From: Syntrophales bacterium
GTDB taxonomy: Bacteria; Desulfobacterota; Syntrophia; Syntrophales; UBA5619
Length of the DNA stretch: 47,785 bases
Reading direction: 5' to 3'
Assembly: GCA_030654195.1 (NCBI GenBank)
Contig: JAURXV010000152.1
Span: 1-47,785, forward strand
Shown: in pieces, positions 7,887 to 17,153 of the stretch
Position numbering within the stretch: the first letter of the stretch is position 1
Layout of the letters: each line of letters starts with the position of its first letter
Notes under the pieces: generated by a model
The model's input: the letters and a program-made list of their open reading frames with translations, nothing else
Databases searched by the model: none
Told to the model about the DNA's origin: nothing
Position numbers and translations under genes: made by a program

Positions 7887-10424
7887 CTATGCCGCAAAAG
7901 CGTTCAGTGAAACGTAGTCCTTCACATATTCCGGGATAACTTCGCGCCACTGGTCGAGGGCGCGGACGTCCGCAAGCGACACCTTGGGATTGTCCGCCAA
8001 TCGTCCGAACTCGCGGGAATCCACAATCGTCCGAACGCTGCCGTCGGTCAGGTAGGCCTTGAAAAATTGCCGGATAACCGGCATATGGGCGGCATCCGGC
8101 TTGTGGATGGAAACGAACTTCGCCAACTCTTCTTCGAGCAACTCGTCCTTGGTCTGGAAACGGTCTATCTCGCCAAAGGCTTTTGCCAGGATCTCGCGGA
8201 GGGTAATCCTGCGGTCGATCTGTACGGCCTTGCGGAGTTTGTCGAGGTTGAAGAAATCCTCCGGTTTGTTGAACAGGGCGGCAACGACCATCTCTTCCGC
8301 TCCCTTGATATCGCCACGCTCGTAGCGATCCCGGACCTCCGGCGTGGCCTTGACCTTGTCCTCGAACTTCTCAAAAAACTTGCGGTCAATCTTCATGCCG
8401 TAAACCGGCACGGCATACTCTACTTGTGACTTGAGCGGGTCGGGATCAACATTGGTAAAGTCGTCCGGTCCCGGCGGAGGCGGTGGGGGCGGCGGTGATG
8501 GTGGCGGCCCAGTCGGCCGCAACGGCGGCAGTTCAATGACCTCGTCGTAGTTGAACTTCTCCTCGAAGTATTCGCAGTTGGCGAAGTAGTCAAAGAGTTT
8601 GAACTTTCCCTTTGGTTTCGCGTGTTCCTGGACCTGCCCACCTTCCTTCTCGACGTGGCGGAAAATGTATTTTCGTGTTCCCCGGCCCTTGATCTGGATA
8701 AAATCGGTCGGCGAAAAAATCGGGCGAAGCAAAACGATGTTCAGGAGGTCTTCGCAGTCGTAGCCGGTCGTCATCATGCCGACGGTCACGCACACGCGGG
8801 TCTTCGAGCTCAGGTAGCCTTCCAGAAAGCGGGTGTGGCCGTTCAGGTTGTTGTTGGCAAAGCTGATGGCCATCTGCTGGGCGTCCTGAACTTCGGGAGG
8901 AGAGGTTACTTGGACGGCAAAATCTGAGTTGTACTTGCCTGGAAACATGCTATGCGCCAGTATGTTCAGGGCTTGTGTGATCCGGGTCGCGTGATCCTTG
9001 CGCACACAGAAGACAATGCTTTTCCCAATTTCCCCACTCAGCGGATCACGAAAGGCGTTCTTCAGGAAGGTTTCGCAGAAGACACCGTTGGTCTCGTCCG
9101 AGAAAAACTTCTTCTCAAAGTCCTTGCCGAAAAAGGTCTGCTCGACCAATTCCCCGTCTTCGTTCTCCTGCATGACGGAATAGCCTTCTTCGGCGAGCAA
9201 TTCCGTGGTGATTTCCGTCCGCGCGTCCACGACGACCGGATTGATCAGGTAGTCTTCGCGCACGCCATCAATGAGGCTGTAGCGAAAGGTCGGCTCGCTG
9301 CTTTCGCAACCGAATGTCTTGTAGGTGTCCAGCAACTGCCGGCGCTCCCAATCGCGCGGATCGCGCCCGCTGATCCTGGCCGGGTCAATTCTCTTTAGGT
9401 AGTCCTTCGGCGTTGCGGTCAGGCCGAGCTTGTAACCGATGAAATACTCGAACACAGCACGGCTGTTGCCGCCGATGGAGCGGTGCGCCTCATCCGAAAT
9501 CAGGAGGTCAAAATCGGTTGGTGAGAACAGCCGCCTATATTTGTTGTTGAATTGCAGGCTTTGGACCGTGGAAACCACGATCTCGGCATTGCGCCAGTTG
9601 TCGCGGTTCTCTTTGTAGATGACCGTGCGGAAATCGTTCTTCAAAAGGCGGACAAAGGCTTTCCATGCCTGGGTTTCGAGTTCAAGGCGGTCAACGAGGA
9701 AAAGAACCCGCTGGGCGTTGCCCGTTCGCATGAAGAGTTTGATGACGGCGGCGGCGGTCAACGTCTTTCCAGTGCCGGTGGCCATTTCAAACAGAAAGCG
9801 CGTCTGGCCTTTGCGAACGGCAGCCTGAAGCGCCGCCACCGCCCGAAGTTGATACGGACGGAGGAACTTCAGTTCGGTATCTTTGATGAAACCATCACGT
9901 TGACCGGGATCGTTCCACCGGGGATCGTTCCGGTAGTTCGGATTCTGAGTTGCCGCAACGTAATCGGTCTCGATCTTTTCGCCGACCAGAGCATCGGGGT
10001 TAGGCTTGAACGCGTGAAAGTGCCCCAAAGAATCCGGCGTCGGGAACTCGGTTATCAGGACGGGGTTACCCTGCTCAAGATCCCAGAAGTAATGCAGATT
10101 GCCGTTGGACAGGATGACAAACCGGACATTCTGCGAATGGGCGTATTTCCTGGCTTGTTCCTTACCGACAAGAGGGTCGAACTTCTCCGACTTGGCTTCG
10201 AGAACGGCTATCGGGAAGCCGCGTTCATCCAGCAGGAGGTAATCAACGTAGCCGCTCGCGGTTTTTTCGAAGTCGTCGCCGAAGGCATCAAGGGTCTTTT
10301 TCTTTAGCTTGACGTGGGTTTCAAGGGCGATGTTGGCGGGACCGCTCTCGTCATCGAAAAACCGCCAGCCCGACCTTCGGAGGAGACGGTCGATCAGAAT
10401 TCGTGCTTTCGCCTCTTTCGACAT
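7887..10424 (-). CDS. hsdR: Type I restriction enzyme R subunit
   Basis: The motor and nuclease subunit, 845 residues from ATG 10424. The N-terminal nuclease domain shows the PD-(D/E)xK pattern: Asp in GYVDYLLLD near 61 and ExK in VLEAKSE near 76-78. The superfamily 2 helicase core has Walker A EMATGTGKT near 214-222, DEAH near 311-314 and LTATP. A linker rich in prolines (PPPSPPPPPPPP) separates the motor from the C-terminal assembly domain. An upstream TTG at 10460 could extend the frame by 12 residues, but MSKEAKARILIDRLL matches family starts. It is the first gene of hsdR - 28-codon ORF - hsdMS. I see no frameshift or missing catalytic motif, so the system looks functional. Confidence 0.93.
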   Translation of the reverse strand: MSKEAKARILIDRLLRRSGWRFFDDESGPANIALETHVKLKKKTLDAFGDDFEKTASGYVDYLLLDERGFPIAVLEAKSEKFDPLVGKEQARKYAHSQNVRFVILSNGNLHYFWDLEQGNPVLITEFPTPDSLGHFHAFKPNPDALVGEKIETDYVAATQNPNYRNDPRWNDPGQRDGFIKDTELKFLRPYQLRAVAALQAAVRKGQTRFLFEMATGTGKTLTAAAVIKLFMRTGNAQRVLFLVDRLELETQAWKAFVRLLKNDFRTVIYKENRDNWRNAEIVVSTVQSLQFNNKYRRLFSPTDFDLLISDEAHRSIGGNSRAVFEYFIGYKLGLTATPKDYLKRIDPARISGRDPRDWERRQLLDTYKTFGCESSEPTFRYSLIDGVREDYLINPVVVDARTEITTELLAEEGYSVMQENEDGELVEQTFFGKDFEKKFFSDETNGVFCETFLKNAFRDPLSGEIGKSIVFCVRKDHATRITQALNILAHSMFPGKYNSDFAVQVTSPPEVQDAQQMAISFANNNLNGHTRFLEGYLSSKTRVCVTVGMMTTGYDCEDLLNIVLLRPIFSPTDFIQIKGRGTRKYIFRHVEKEGGQVQEHAKPKGKFKLFDYFANCEYFEEKFNYDEVIELPPLRPTGPPPSPPPPPPPPGPDDFTNVDPDPLKSQVEYAVPVYGMKIDRKFFEKFEDKVKATPEVRDRYERGDIKGAEEMVVAALFNKPEDFFNLDKLRKAVQIDRRITLREILAKAFGEIDRFQTKDELLEEELAKFVSIHKPDAAHMPVIRQFFKAYLTDGSVRTIVDSREFGRLADNPKVSLADVRALDQWREVIPEYVKDYVSLNAFAA

Positions 10425-10479
10425 TTGTTGTTGTCTTTCTTCATCTTCTATATTGATCAAACTCTGCTAACTTAAAAAA

Positions 10480-10509
10480 CATATAATTCCCTTGGCAGGT
10501 CTTTAGCAA
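10480..10509 (-). promoter_or_regulatory. Possible sigma70 promoter of the hsd operon
   Basis: On the minus strand TTGCTA (10509-10504) is separated by 18 bases from TATATG (10485-10480), about 55 bases upstream of the hsdR ATG. It fits the short gap after uvrB. Only the sequence match supports it. Confidence 0.35.
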
Positions 10510-10528
10510 TCATTTTTCTTGACCCCGG

Positions 10529-12535
10529 TTACCCCTCGCCCCCCATCTCGAGCATCAGCTTGGTCAAATCGCGGATCCGGTCCCGGAGGAGGGCCGCCTT
10601 TTCAAATTCCAGCGCCTTCGCCGCCTGCTTCATCTCCTCCTTGAGCCCCCGGATCACGACGGGAAGCTCTTTCTCGGAGGCGTAGGTCGCCGCCTCTTCC
10701 GAAACCCCCACCGGCACGGTCACGTAATCGGCCTCATAGACGGAGCCGAGGATTTGACGGATCTCCGTTTTAATGCTCTCCGGCGTGATCCCATGCTCCT
10801 CGTTGAAGCCCGCCTGCAGAAGCCGCCGTCGTCGGGTCTCGTCGAGACATGTCCGGATCGCGGTGGTGATCGTATCGGCGTACATGATCACCTGCCCCGC
10901 CACGTTCCGGGCCGCACGGCCGCTCGTCTGGATCAGCGAACGCGCGGAGCGGAGGAAACCTTCCTTGTCGGCATCGAGGATCGCCACGAGGGAGACCTCC
11001 GGAATGTCGAGCCCCTCGCGCAGCAGGTTCACGCCGATGAGACAGTCGAACTCGCCCATCCGGAGATCGCGGATGATCTCCACCCGCTCCAGCGTGTGGA
11101 TGTCCGAATGGAGATACTTCACCCTCACCCCCAACTCCTCGTAGTAGGCGGTCAGGTTCTCTGCCATCCGTTTCGTCAGCGTCGTCACCAGGACCCGCTC
11201 GCCCCTCTCCGCCCGTTTCCGGATTTCGCCAAGGAGGTCGTCCACCTGGCCGGTCACGGGTTTAACAATGATCTCCGGATCCATCAGGCCCGTCGGCCGG
11301 ATGATCTGCTCCACGACGCGCCCCCCGGCCTTTTCCAGCTCGTAGGCCGCCGGCGTCGCCGAGACGCAGATCCGCTGGTTCGGGAAGGCGTCGAACTCGT
11401 CGAAGCGGAGCGGCCGGTTGTCGAGGGCGGACGGGAGGCGGAATCCGTAGTTGACGAGGGTCTCCTTCCTCGCCCGATCGCCCCGGTACATCCCGATGAG
11501 CTGGGGGATCGTCGCGTGGCTCTCGTCGATGAAGATGAGGGCGTCCTTCGGAAAGTATTCCATCAACGTCGGGGGCGGCTGGCCCGATTTCCGGCCGGTC
11601 AGATGGCGGGAGTAGTTCTCAATGCCCGAGCAGTAGCCCATCTCCTCCATCATCTCGATATCGAAATGGGTCCGCTGTTCCAGCCGCTGCGCCTCGAGGA
11701 GCTTGTTTTCCGCATTCAGCTCCCGGAGCCTCTCGCCCAGCTCCTCCCGAATTGCGATAATCGCCCGTTTGAGGTTCTCCTGTGTCGTCACAAAGTGCCT
11801 GCCGGGATAGACCGCCGTCCGGCGGAGCGTTTCCAGTTTTTTCCCCCGGAGCGGATCGACGATGGAGATCGCCTCCACCGTGTCGCCGAAGAACTCCACG
11901 CGGATTGCCTTCTCCTCTTCGTAGGGGGGGAAGATCTCGACGACGTCGCCCCGGACGCGGAAGGTCCCGCGGTGAAAGTCGATGTCATTCCGCTCGTACT
12001 GGATCTCAACGAGGCGGGCAAGCATGGCGTCCCGCTGGACCTCCATCCCCACTTCCAGAAAGAGGAGCATCCCCTGGTAGGCCTCGGGGGAACCCAGGCC
12101 ATAGATGCAGGAGACGCTGGCCACGATGATCACATCCCGCCGTTCCAGCAGGAAGTGGGTTGCCGCGTGGCGGAGCTTGTCGATCTCCTCGTTGATCGCG
12201 GAGTCCTTTTCGATATAGGTGTCGGTGCTGGGGATGTAGGCCTCGGGCTGGTAGTAGTCGTAATAACTGACAAAGTAGGCGACAGCGTTTTCCGGAAAGA
12301 GGGATTTGAACTCCCCGTAGAGCTGGGCAGCGAGGGTCTTGTTGTGGGCGATGACGAGGGCGGGTCGGTCGACGGCGGCGATCACGTTCGCCATCGTGAA
12401 GGTCTTCCCGGAACCGGTCACCCCAAGGAGGACCTGCTGCCCGTGCCCCCCCTTCAAACCCGCAACAAGGTTCTCGATGGCCTGCGGCTGATCGCCCCGC
12501 GGCTGAAAATCGCTGACCAGATGAAACGCACCCAT
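10529..12535 (-). CDS. uvrB: Excinuclease ABC subunit B
   Basis: UvrB, the damage-verifying helicase of nucleotide excision repair, is 668 residues here, the usual length. Walker A GVTGSGKT lies at 38-45. The damage-probing beta-hairpin is in the [21 protein letters not shown] region near 92-112. SATPAAYE and the SGRAARN motif complete the helicase core. The C-terminal UVR motif ([22 protein letters not shown]), which contacts UvrA or UvrC, is intact. The frame is open to 12679, but ATG 12535 gives [20 protein letters not shown], the standard N terminus, with GGAAGG just upstream. The gene closes the core block next to the restriction island. Confidence 0.97.
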   Translation of the reverse strand: MGAFHLVSDFQPRGDQPQAIENLVAGLKGGHGQQVLLGVTGSGKTFTMANVIAAVDRPALVIAHNKTLAAQLYGEFKSLFPENAVAYFVSYYDYYQPEAYIPSTDTYIEKDSAINEEIDKLRHAATHFLLERRDVIIVASVSCIYGLGSPEAYQGMLLFLEVGMEVQRDAMLARLVEIQYERNDIDFHRGTFRVRGDVVEIFPPYEEEKAIRVEFFGDTVEAISIVDPLRGKKLETLRRTAVYPGRHFVTTQENLKRAIIAIREELGERLRELNAENKLLEAQRLEQRTHFDIEMMEEMGYCSGIENYSRHLTGRKSGQPPPTLMEYFPKDALIFIDESHATIPQLIGMYRGDRARKETLVNYGFRLPSALDNRPLRFDEFDAFPNQRICVSATPAAYELEKAGGRVVEQIIRPTGLMDPEIIVKPVTGQVDDLLGEIRKRAERGERVLVTTLTKRMAENLTAYYEELGVRVKYLHSDIHTLERVEIIRDLRMGEFDCLIGVNLLREGLDIPEVSLVAILDADKEGFLRSARSLIQTSGRAARNVAGQVIMYADTITTAIRTCLDETRRRRLLQAGFNEEHGITPESIKTEIRQILGSVYEADYVTVPVGVSEEAATYASEKELPVVIRGLKEEMKQAAKALEFEKAALLRDRIRDLTKLMLEMGGEG

Positions 12536-12840
12536 GCCCTTCCCCCCGGATCGGCATCCTGACACAATTCCCCGGGGATGACAAGAGAGCAATGGGCAGC
12601 GGGCGGATGCGGGAACGCCACCCACCTGCATGAAGCCCGCAGGAGCATTCCTGTATCTTGACTCGGTTACGTATAGCACCTGTCAAGTCCTTACCATCAA
12701 TGCACGATGAAAAGTGAAGACTACCGTTTGAAAGCAGTAACGCTTGCAGGAGAATGCCAGGAGTTATTCGTGGCCTCAGTCTTTGCATTTCACACGGGCA
12801 AAGCCGTTATGGAAATCCCCGCAATCCAGATACCGATAAA
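12536..12840. other. Intergenic region upstream of uvrB
   Basis: About 305 bases without a supportable gene. TTGACA occurs on the minus strand near 12687 (reverse of tgtcaa), but no good -10 box follows at normal spacing. No SOS-type box of a kind I can recognise is visible. CTCCTGCGGG and related short palindromic pieces occur near 12640. Confidence 0.4.
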
Positions 12841-13761
12841 TCACCTACCGGACGTAAGGTCACCAGAATCCGTACTGTCTTGAGAAATGTTCATCAGAAA
12901 AAGTTTTTTTAGGCTTCCGCAAACTGTATCGCTCAGCGTTCCTTGCCCCTTCACAATCTCTACAGTGTAGAGCCCCAATATCTTGTACAGGGGAAGAAGG
13001 TGCGGGGTTTTGGATCCGATTTCCAGGAGATGATTTTCAATCGTTTGAATATCGCCTCTTGCGATAGGGCCGGTTAGGGCATCATGGACGCCCATTTTTT
13101 CGATGTTTGAGAGGGTGCCATCAATGAGGGGTTTTAAGACTCTGAAGGCGTCAGCCGCCGGTACTCCGGCTTGGCGGATCAGATTAAGAGAGAGATCGAG
13201 GAGCGTTACGAGGTAATTTGACGCAACTACAGCGGAAGCATGGTAAAGAATTTTGGCTTCCGTCTGTATGGTGACGCAGCCTGAGCCGAGATCTGCAGCA
13301 ACCAGACTTGCGGTACCCGTTGCTTTATTATCGCCTTCGACGGATGTTACTATGCCTGAAAAGGGATTATGAGAATATTCCGTTGAGGCAAAGCTTTGCA
13401 GGGGGTGCATGGAGCCTATGCATGCCCCGCATTTTTTTGCCGAGAGAAGGATCATTGATGTCAGCGCTGCGCTGCAATGGAGTACGACTGAACCGGAGTT
13501 GAAGCCGTTTTTCACCGCGATGCTGTCACAGGCCTCTTTTATTGCGCCGTCGGGTGTTGTTATGAAGACGATATCCGCCTTCCGCGTAACTTCCCATGCG
13601 GTATCTGTGAAATTGACGGAGCCTGTCAGGTCCGCAACTCTTTTTGCCGAAGAGAGGCTTTTGCTGGCAAGGCCAACCGGAATGTAGCCTGCTTCCGCAA
13701 GGTATTTTGCAAGGGCGGAGCCCACCCTGCCGCATCCGACAATTGCAAATGAGGGTTTCAT
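12841..13761 (-). CDS. Rossmann-like DUF2520 domain protein
   Basis: A 306-residue protein with an N-terminal NAD(P)-binding Rossmann fold (IVGCGRVGSAL, residues 7-17) and ITTPDGAIKEA near 70. The helical C-terminal DUF2520 domain contains HCSAALTS, GSMHPLQSF and YHASAVVASNYLVTL. The arrangement resembles pyrroline-5-carboxylate reductase or 6-phosphogluconate dehydrogenase, but the substrate is unknown; the family sometimes accompanies pantothenate genes. AGGA lies eight bases before ATG 13761. It stands alone, and its GC content is lower than that of uvrB. The 270 bases upstream show no gene. Confidence 0.88.
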   Translation of the reverse strand: MKPSFAIVGCGRVGSALAKYLAEAGYIPVGLASKSLSSAKRVADLTGSVNFTDTAWEVTRKADIVFITTPDGAIKEACDSIAVKNGFNSGSVVLHCSAALTSMILLSAKKCGACIGSMHPLQSFASTEYSHNPFSGIVTSVEGDNKATGTASLVAADLGSGCVTIQTEAKILYHASAVVASNYLVTLLDLSLNLIRQAGVPAADAFRVLKPLIDGTLSNIEKMGVHDALTGPIARGDIQTIENHLLEIGSKTPHLLPLYKILGLYTVEIVKGQGTLSDTVCGSLKKLFLMNISQDSTDSGDLTSGR

Positions 13762-14033
13762 GGATTCATTCCTATTCTTGACATGGCGAGAGGTGATATT
13801 TACGACCAGGTGCTGATACGCTTACAATCATTTCTGAAATCTACATCAATCATCTTGACATGTCTATTATTGATTTCAGGAAGTTGTCCACACTTCACTG
13901 CACCCACCTTTTGGAAAAAACAATATCCGCTATTTCCGGTCGAAAGCAAGCACTTTTCTCAAGGTTGACGTTTTACGACGATGACAGAAGAGATTCCGTA
14001 ATCTTTCGTCCCCGGAGGCGATGAAAGGAGACA

Positions 14034-14488
14034 CTATCCTCTCTCGATCAGGTGATAACTCGTGCTGCGGCCGCCGGAGAGGGGTCTTTCCTCAAGACGC
14101 CGCGTTCCACAAGATCCTGAATATCCCGAAAAGCCGTGTCTTGCGAACACTTCGCCAGTTTAGCCCATCCTGATGATGTCAGCTTGCCTTCGAAACCGTC
14201 CAGCAGCTTGTTGAGAATCAACCGCTGGCGGTCATTGAACGACAAGGTAGAGCAAGATTGCCAGAAGCGGGACTTCCTGAACACGGTCGCAAGCGTCTCT
14301 TCCACGTCATCAAAAGCGTGGCTCAGGCAGGGGAGAACGATCTTCTCTTCCGACGGACGATTCAAACCCGTTTTCAGCGCGAACGAATGGGGAAAATCAT
14401 CGGGAGTTGCGCAAAGGTCTCGTTCCGTGGGACAAGACTTGACCGATCTTCGGCGATGCGGTAAGGTACCGTCTCCAATGGATTCCAT
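14034..14488 (-). pseudogene. Decayed C-terminal part of a Fic/DUF4172 family protein
   Basis: The readable frame contains FRKSRFWQ, then NDRQRLILNKLLDGFEGKL, then AKLAKCSQDTAFRDIQDLVERGVL. This is the helical and winged-helix tail of Fic AMP-transferases with a DUF4172 N terminus. The usual ending GGRSTSYHL is present in the neighbouring frame (SGGRSTSYHLIERG, stop at 14034-14036). So one base was gained or lost in a CCCC run near 14070, and the annotated frame ends in an unrelated AAAARVIT. The catalytic Fic motif HPFxxGNGR and everything upstream are missing, replaced by unrelated sequence up to the divergent MFS gene. It is therefore an inactive relic. Confidence 0.72.
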
Positions 14489-14520
14489 CGGCAGTTTTGA
14501 ATAACCAAAGAGAGCGGAAA

Positions 14521-15708
14521 ATGACCTGGCGCGAGAGGATCGTCGATTTCTTCGGGCTTCGCAAAAGCATCGTGGCGCTGCTGTTCATGGCAGTCCTCGT
14601 CGGCCTCGGGGAAAAGATGGCCGAGCGGTTCCTGCCGATCTACCTCCTCGCCCTCGGGGGCGGCATCCTGTCGGTCGGTTTCCTGAACGGGATGGACAAC
14701 CTCCTCTCCGCCCTCTACTCCTTTCCCGGCGGCTATCTGAGCGACCGCATCGGCTACAAGCGGGCGCTGATCGTCTTCAACCTCATCGCGATGACCGGCT
14801 ACGTGATCGTCATCCTCTTCCCCCACTGGCTCGCCGTTCTCGTCGGCGCCGCCTTTTTCCTCTCTTGGTCGGCTCTCTCCCTCCCCGCAACGATGAGCCT
14901 CGTCTCCCGGGCGCTCCCGCAGCAGAAGCGGACGATGGGGGTGTCGCTCATTTCCCTCGTCCGCCGGATCCCGATGGCCCTGGGACCGGTCATCGGCGGC
15001 GTCCTGATCGGGATCTACGGCGAGAAAACCGGCATCCGTCTCGCCTTCGGCGTGGCCCTCCTGCTGGGGATCGTCTCACTCATCTTTCAGCAGGTGATGA
15101 TCGAGGACGACGGGAACCGCGGAAAAGCGGAAAAGCGGCCGTCGCGTCTCTGGCGGTTCATGAGCCCGGATCTCCGGAACCTCCTCGTCTCCGACATCCT
15201 GATCCGCTTCGCCGAGCAGATCCCCTACGCCTTCGTCGTCATCTGGTGCATCAAGATGAACGGGATCAGCGCCGTGCAGTTCGGCCTCCTCACGACGATC
15301 GAGATGGTCACGGCGATGCTCGTCTACATTCCGGTTGCCTGGCTCGCCGACCGGACGGGAAAGAAACCCTTCGTCCTGATCACTTTCGTCAATTTCACCC
15401 TCTTCCCGCTCTTTCTCCTCTTTTCCCACACCTTCTGGATGATGGCCGCCGCCTTCGTCATCCGGGGGCTCAAAGAGCTCGGCGAACCGACGCGCAAGGC
15501 GCTGATCATGGACCTCGCCCCGGAAGATCAGAAGGCGGGAATGTTCGGTCTCTACTACCTTCTCCGGGATATCGTCGTCTCCGGGGCGGCCTTCGCCGGC
15601 GGCTTCCTCTGGCTGTTCTCCCCGACCGTCAACCTGCTGGCGGCGACCGCCTGCGGTCTTCTAGGCACGATCTACTTCGCCATCCGTGGACGGGATCTGA
15701 AAGGATAA
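14521..15708 (+). CDS. MFS transporter
   Basis: A 395-residue integral membrane protein with about twelve hydrophobic segments in two halves split by a charged loop near residues 200-220 (EDDGNRGKAEKRPSR). The typical MFS loop motif appears as GGYLSDRIGYKRAL near residue 78 and again as AWLADRTGKKPF in the second half. Substrate cannot be told. I chose ATG 14521 with a GAGCGGAAA stretch upstream over an upstream TTG at 14497. It ends seven bases before der, so the two may be transcribed together. Confidence 0.9.
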   Translation: MTWRERIVDFFGLRKSIVALLFMAVLVGLGEKMAERFLPIYLLALGGGILSVGFLNGMDNLLSALYSFPGGYLSDRIGYKRALIVFNLIAMTGYVIVILFPHWLAVLVGAAFFLSWSALSLPATMSLVSRALPQQKRTMGVSLISLVRRIPMALGPVIGGVLIGIYGEKTGIRLAFGVALLLGIVSLIFQQVMIEDDGNRGKAEKRPSRLWRFMSPDLRNLLVSDILIRFAEQIPYAFVVIWCIKMNGISAVQFGLLTTIEMVTAMLVYIPVAWLADRTGKKPFVLITFVNFTLFPLFLLFSHTFWMMAAAFVIRGLKELGEPTRKALIMDLAPEDQKAGMFGLYYLLRDIVVSGAAFAGGFLWLFSPTVNLLAATACGLLGTIYFAIRGRDLKG

Positions 15709-15715
15709 AACGGCT

Positions 15716-17032
15716 ATGAAACCCGTCATCGCGATCATCGGCCGGCCCAACGTCGGCAAATCGACTCTCTTCAACCGCCTGGCCGGCCGGGGCAAGGCGA
15801 TCGTCATCGATGAACCGGGCGCAACGCGGGATCGCAACTACGCCGAGTGCAACTGGAACGACCGTCCGTTCACGCTGATCGACACCGGCGGCTTCGAACC
15901 GGCCTCCGCCGTGGAGATCCTCGTCCAGATGCGGGAGCAGACGACGCTCGCCATCGAGGAGGCGGACATCATCCTCTTTCTGATGGACGGCCGGGACGGG
16001 CTCACCCATTCGGATCAGGAGATCGCGCGGCTGCTCCGGCTGACCGAGAAGAAGGTCTTCTTCACGGTGAACAAGATCGACGGCCCCCGCCACGAGGCGC
16101 TCGTCTCCGAGTTCTACCGCCTGGGGATCGACACCTTCTACGCGGCCTCCGCGCAACACGGGCAGGGTATAGACGAGTTGATGGACGCCGTTGCGGAGAA
16201 CCTCCCCGCCGGCGGACCGGTGAGGGAAGTGGACGAAGACCGCATCCGGATCGCCGTCATCGGAAGACCCAATGTCGGCAAGTCCTCCCTCGTCAACCGG
16301 ATCCTCGGCTACGAGCGGACCATCGCGAACCCCGTCCCGGGAACGACGCGGGACGCCATCGACACCCCCTTCACCCGCAACGGGAAGAGATTTCTTCTGA
16401 TCGATACCGCGGGCATCCGACGCAAGAGCCGGATCAGCCTCACCCTGGAGAAATACACCATCGTCCAGGCCATCAAGGCGATCGATCAGGCCGACATCGC
16501 GCTCATCCTCATCGACGCCCAGGAGGGGATCAGCGAGCAGGACGTCAAGATCGCCGGTCTTGCCATGGAGCACGGAACCGCCTGCATCCTCGTCGTGAAC
16601 AAGTGGGACCTGATCAAAAAAGACAACAGCACCATCGGAACCCACGTCGAGAATATCCGCTACAACTCGAAGTTCCTCGAGTTTGCGCCCATCATTTTTG
16701 TCTCCGCCCTCTCCGGCCAGCGGGTCACAAATATCTTCGATCTGGTCGAGCGGGTCTACGCCCAGTACACGAAACGCGTCGAAACGGGCGAACTCAACCG
16801 GAAGATCCGTGAAATCATTGAGATGAATCCACCGCCCGGCCGCCAGAGCCGGCCGCACATCTTCAACTACATCACGCAGGTCGCGATCAAGCCCCCGACC
16901 TTCGTCCTGTTCGTCCGGAACCCGGACGGCATCCACTTCTCCTACGAACGCTATCTGATCAACCGGATCCGGGAAACCTTCGGTTTCGCCGAGGTCCCGA
17001 TCCGTCTTTTCTTCCGGAACAAGGGGGACTAA
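15716..17032 (+). CDS. der: Ribosome biogenesis GTPase Der
   Basis: Der (EngA), 438 residues, acts in maturation of the 50S ribosomal subunit. Two consecutive GTPase domains are visible. The first has GRPNVGKST (8-16), DTGG and NKID. The second has GRPNVGKSS (about 182-190), DTAG and NKWD. The C-terminal KH-like domain includes NPPPGRQSRPHIFNYITQ. The two-domain layout is unique to Der and the length is typical. AGGA lies ten bases before the start. No anomaly seen. Confidence 0.98.
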   Translation: MKPVIAIIGRPNVGKSTLFNRLAGRGKAIVIDEPGATRDRNYAECNWNDRPFTLIDTGGFEPASAVEILVQMREQTTLAIEEADIILFLMDGRDGLTHSDQEIARLLRLTEKKVFFTVNKIDGPRHEALVSEFYRLGIDTFYAASAQHGQGIDELMDAVAENLPAGGPVREVDEDRIRIAVIGRPNVGKSSLVNRILGYERTIANPVPGTTRDAIDTPFTRNGKRFLLIDTAGIRRKSRISLTLEKYTIVQAIKAIDQADIALILIDAQEGISEQDVKIAGLAMEHGTACILVVNKWDLIKKDNSTIGTHVENIRYNSKFLEFAPIIFVSALSGQRVTNIFDLVERVYAQYTKRVETGELNRKIREIIEMNPPPGRQSRPHIFNYITQVAIKPPTFVLFVRNPDGIHFSYERYLINRIRETFGFAEVPIRLFFRNKGD

Positions 17033-17153
17033 AGCGACCCGGCTTGGAACGGCGGCATCCGTGGTTGTCGGCCCACCATTTACTTCCATTGGGCGCGAAG
17101 TCCTGCTATATACGGCGCCTGAAAATCGATTTTCGCATGAGGAATCAGGAACC

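Noticed and set aside
8457-8520. Run of GGCGG-type triplets that looks like a repeat array
   Set aside because: It encodes the proline-rich linker of HsdR on the minus strand; the periodicity is codon-driven.
10754-12562. 602-codon open frame on the plus strand
   Set aside because: It is antisense to uvrB, has no ribosome binding site, and its composition (Arg/His/Pro-rich) is that of a shadow frame in GC-rich DNA.
15629-17089. 486-codon open frame on the minus strand
   Set aside because: Exactly antisense to der, with Asp/Gly/Val-rich shadow composition and no family motif.
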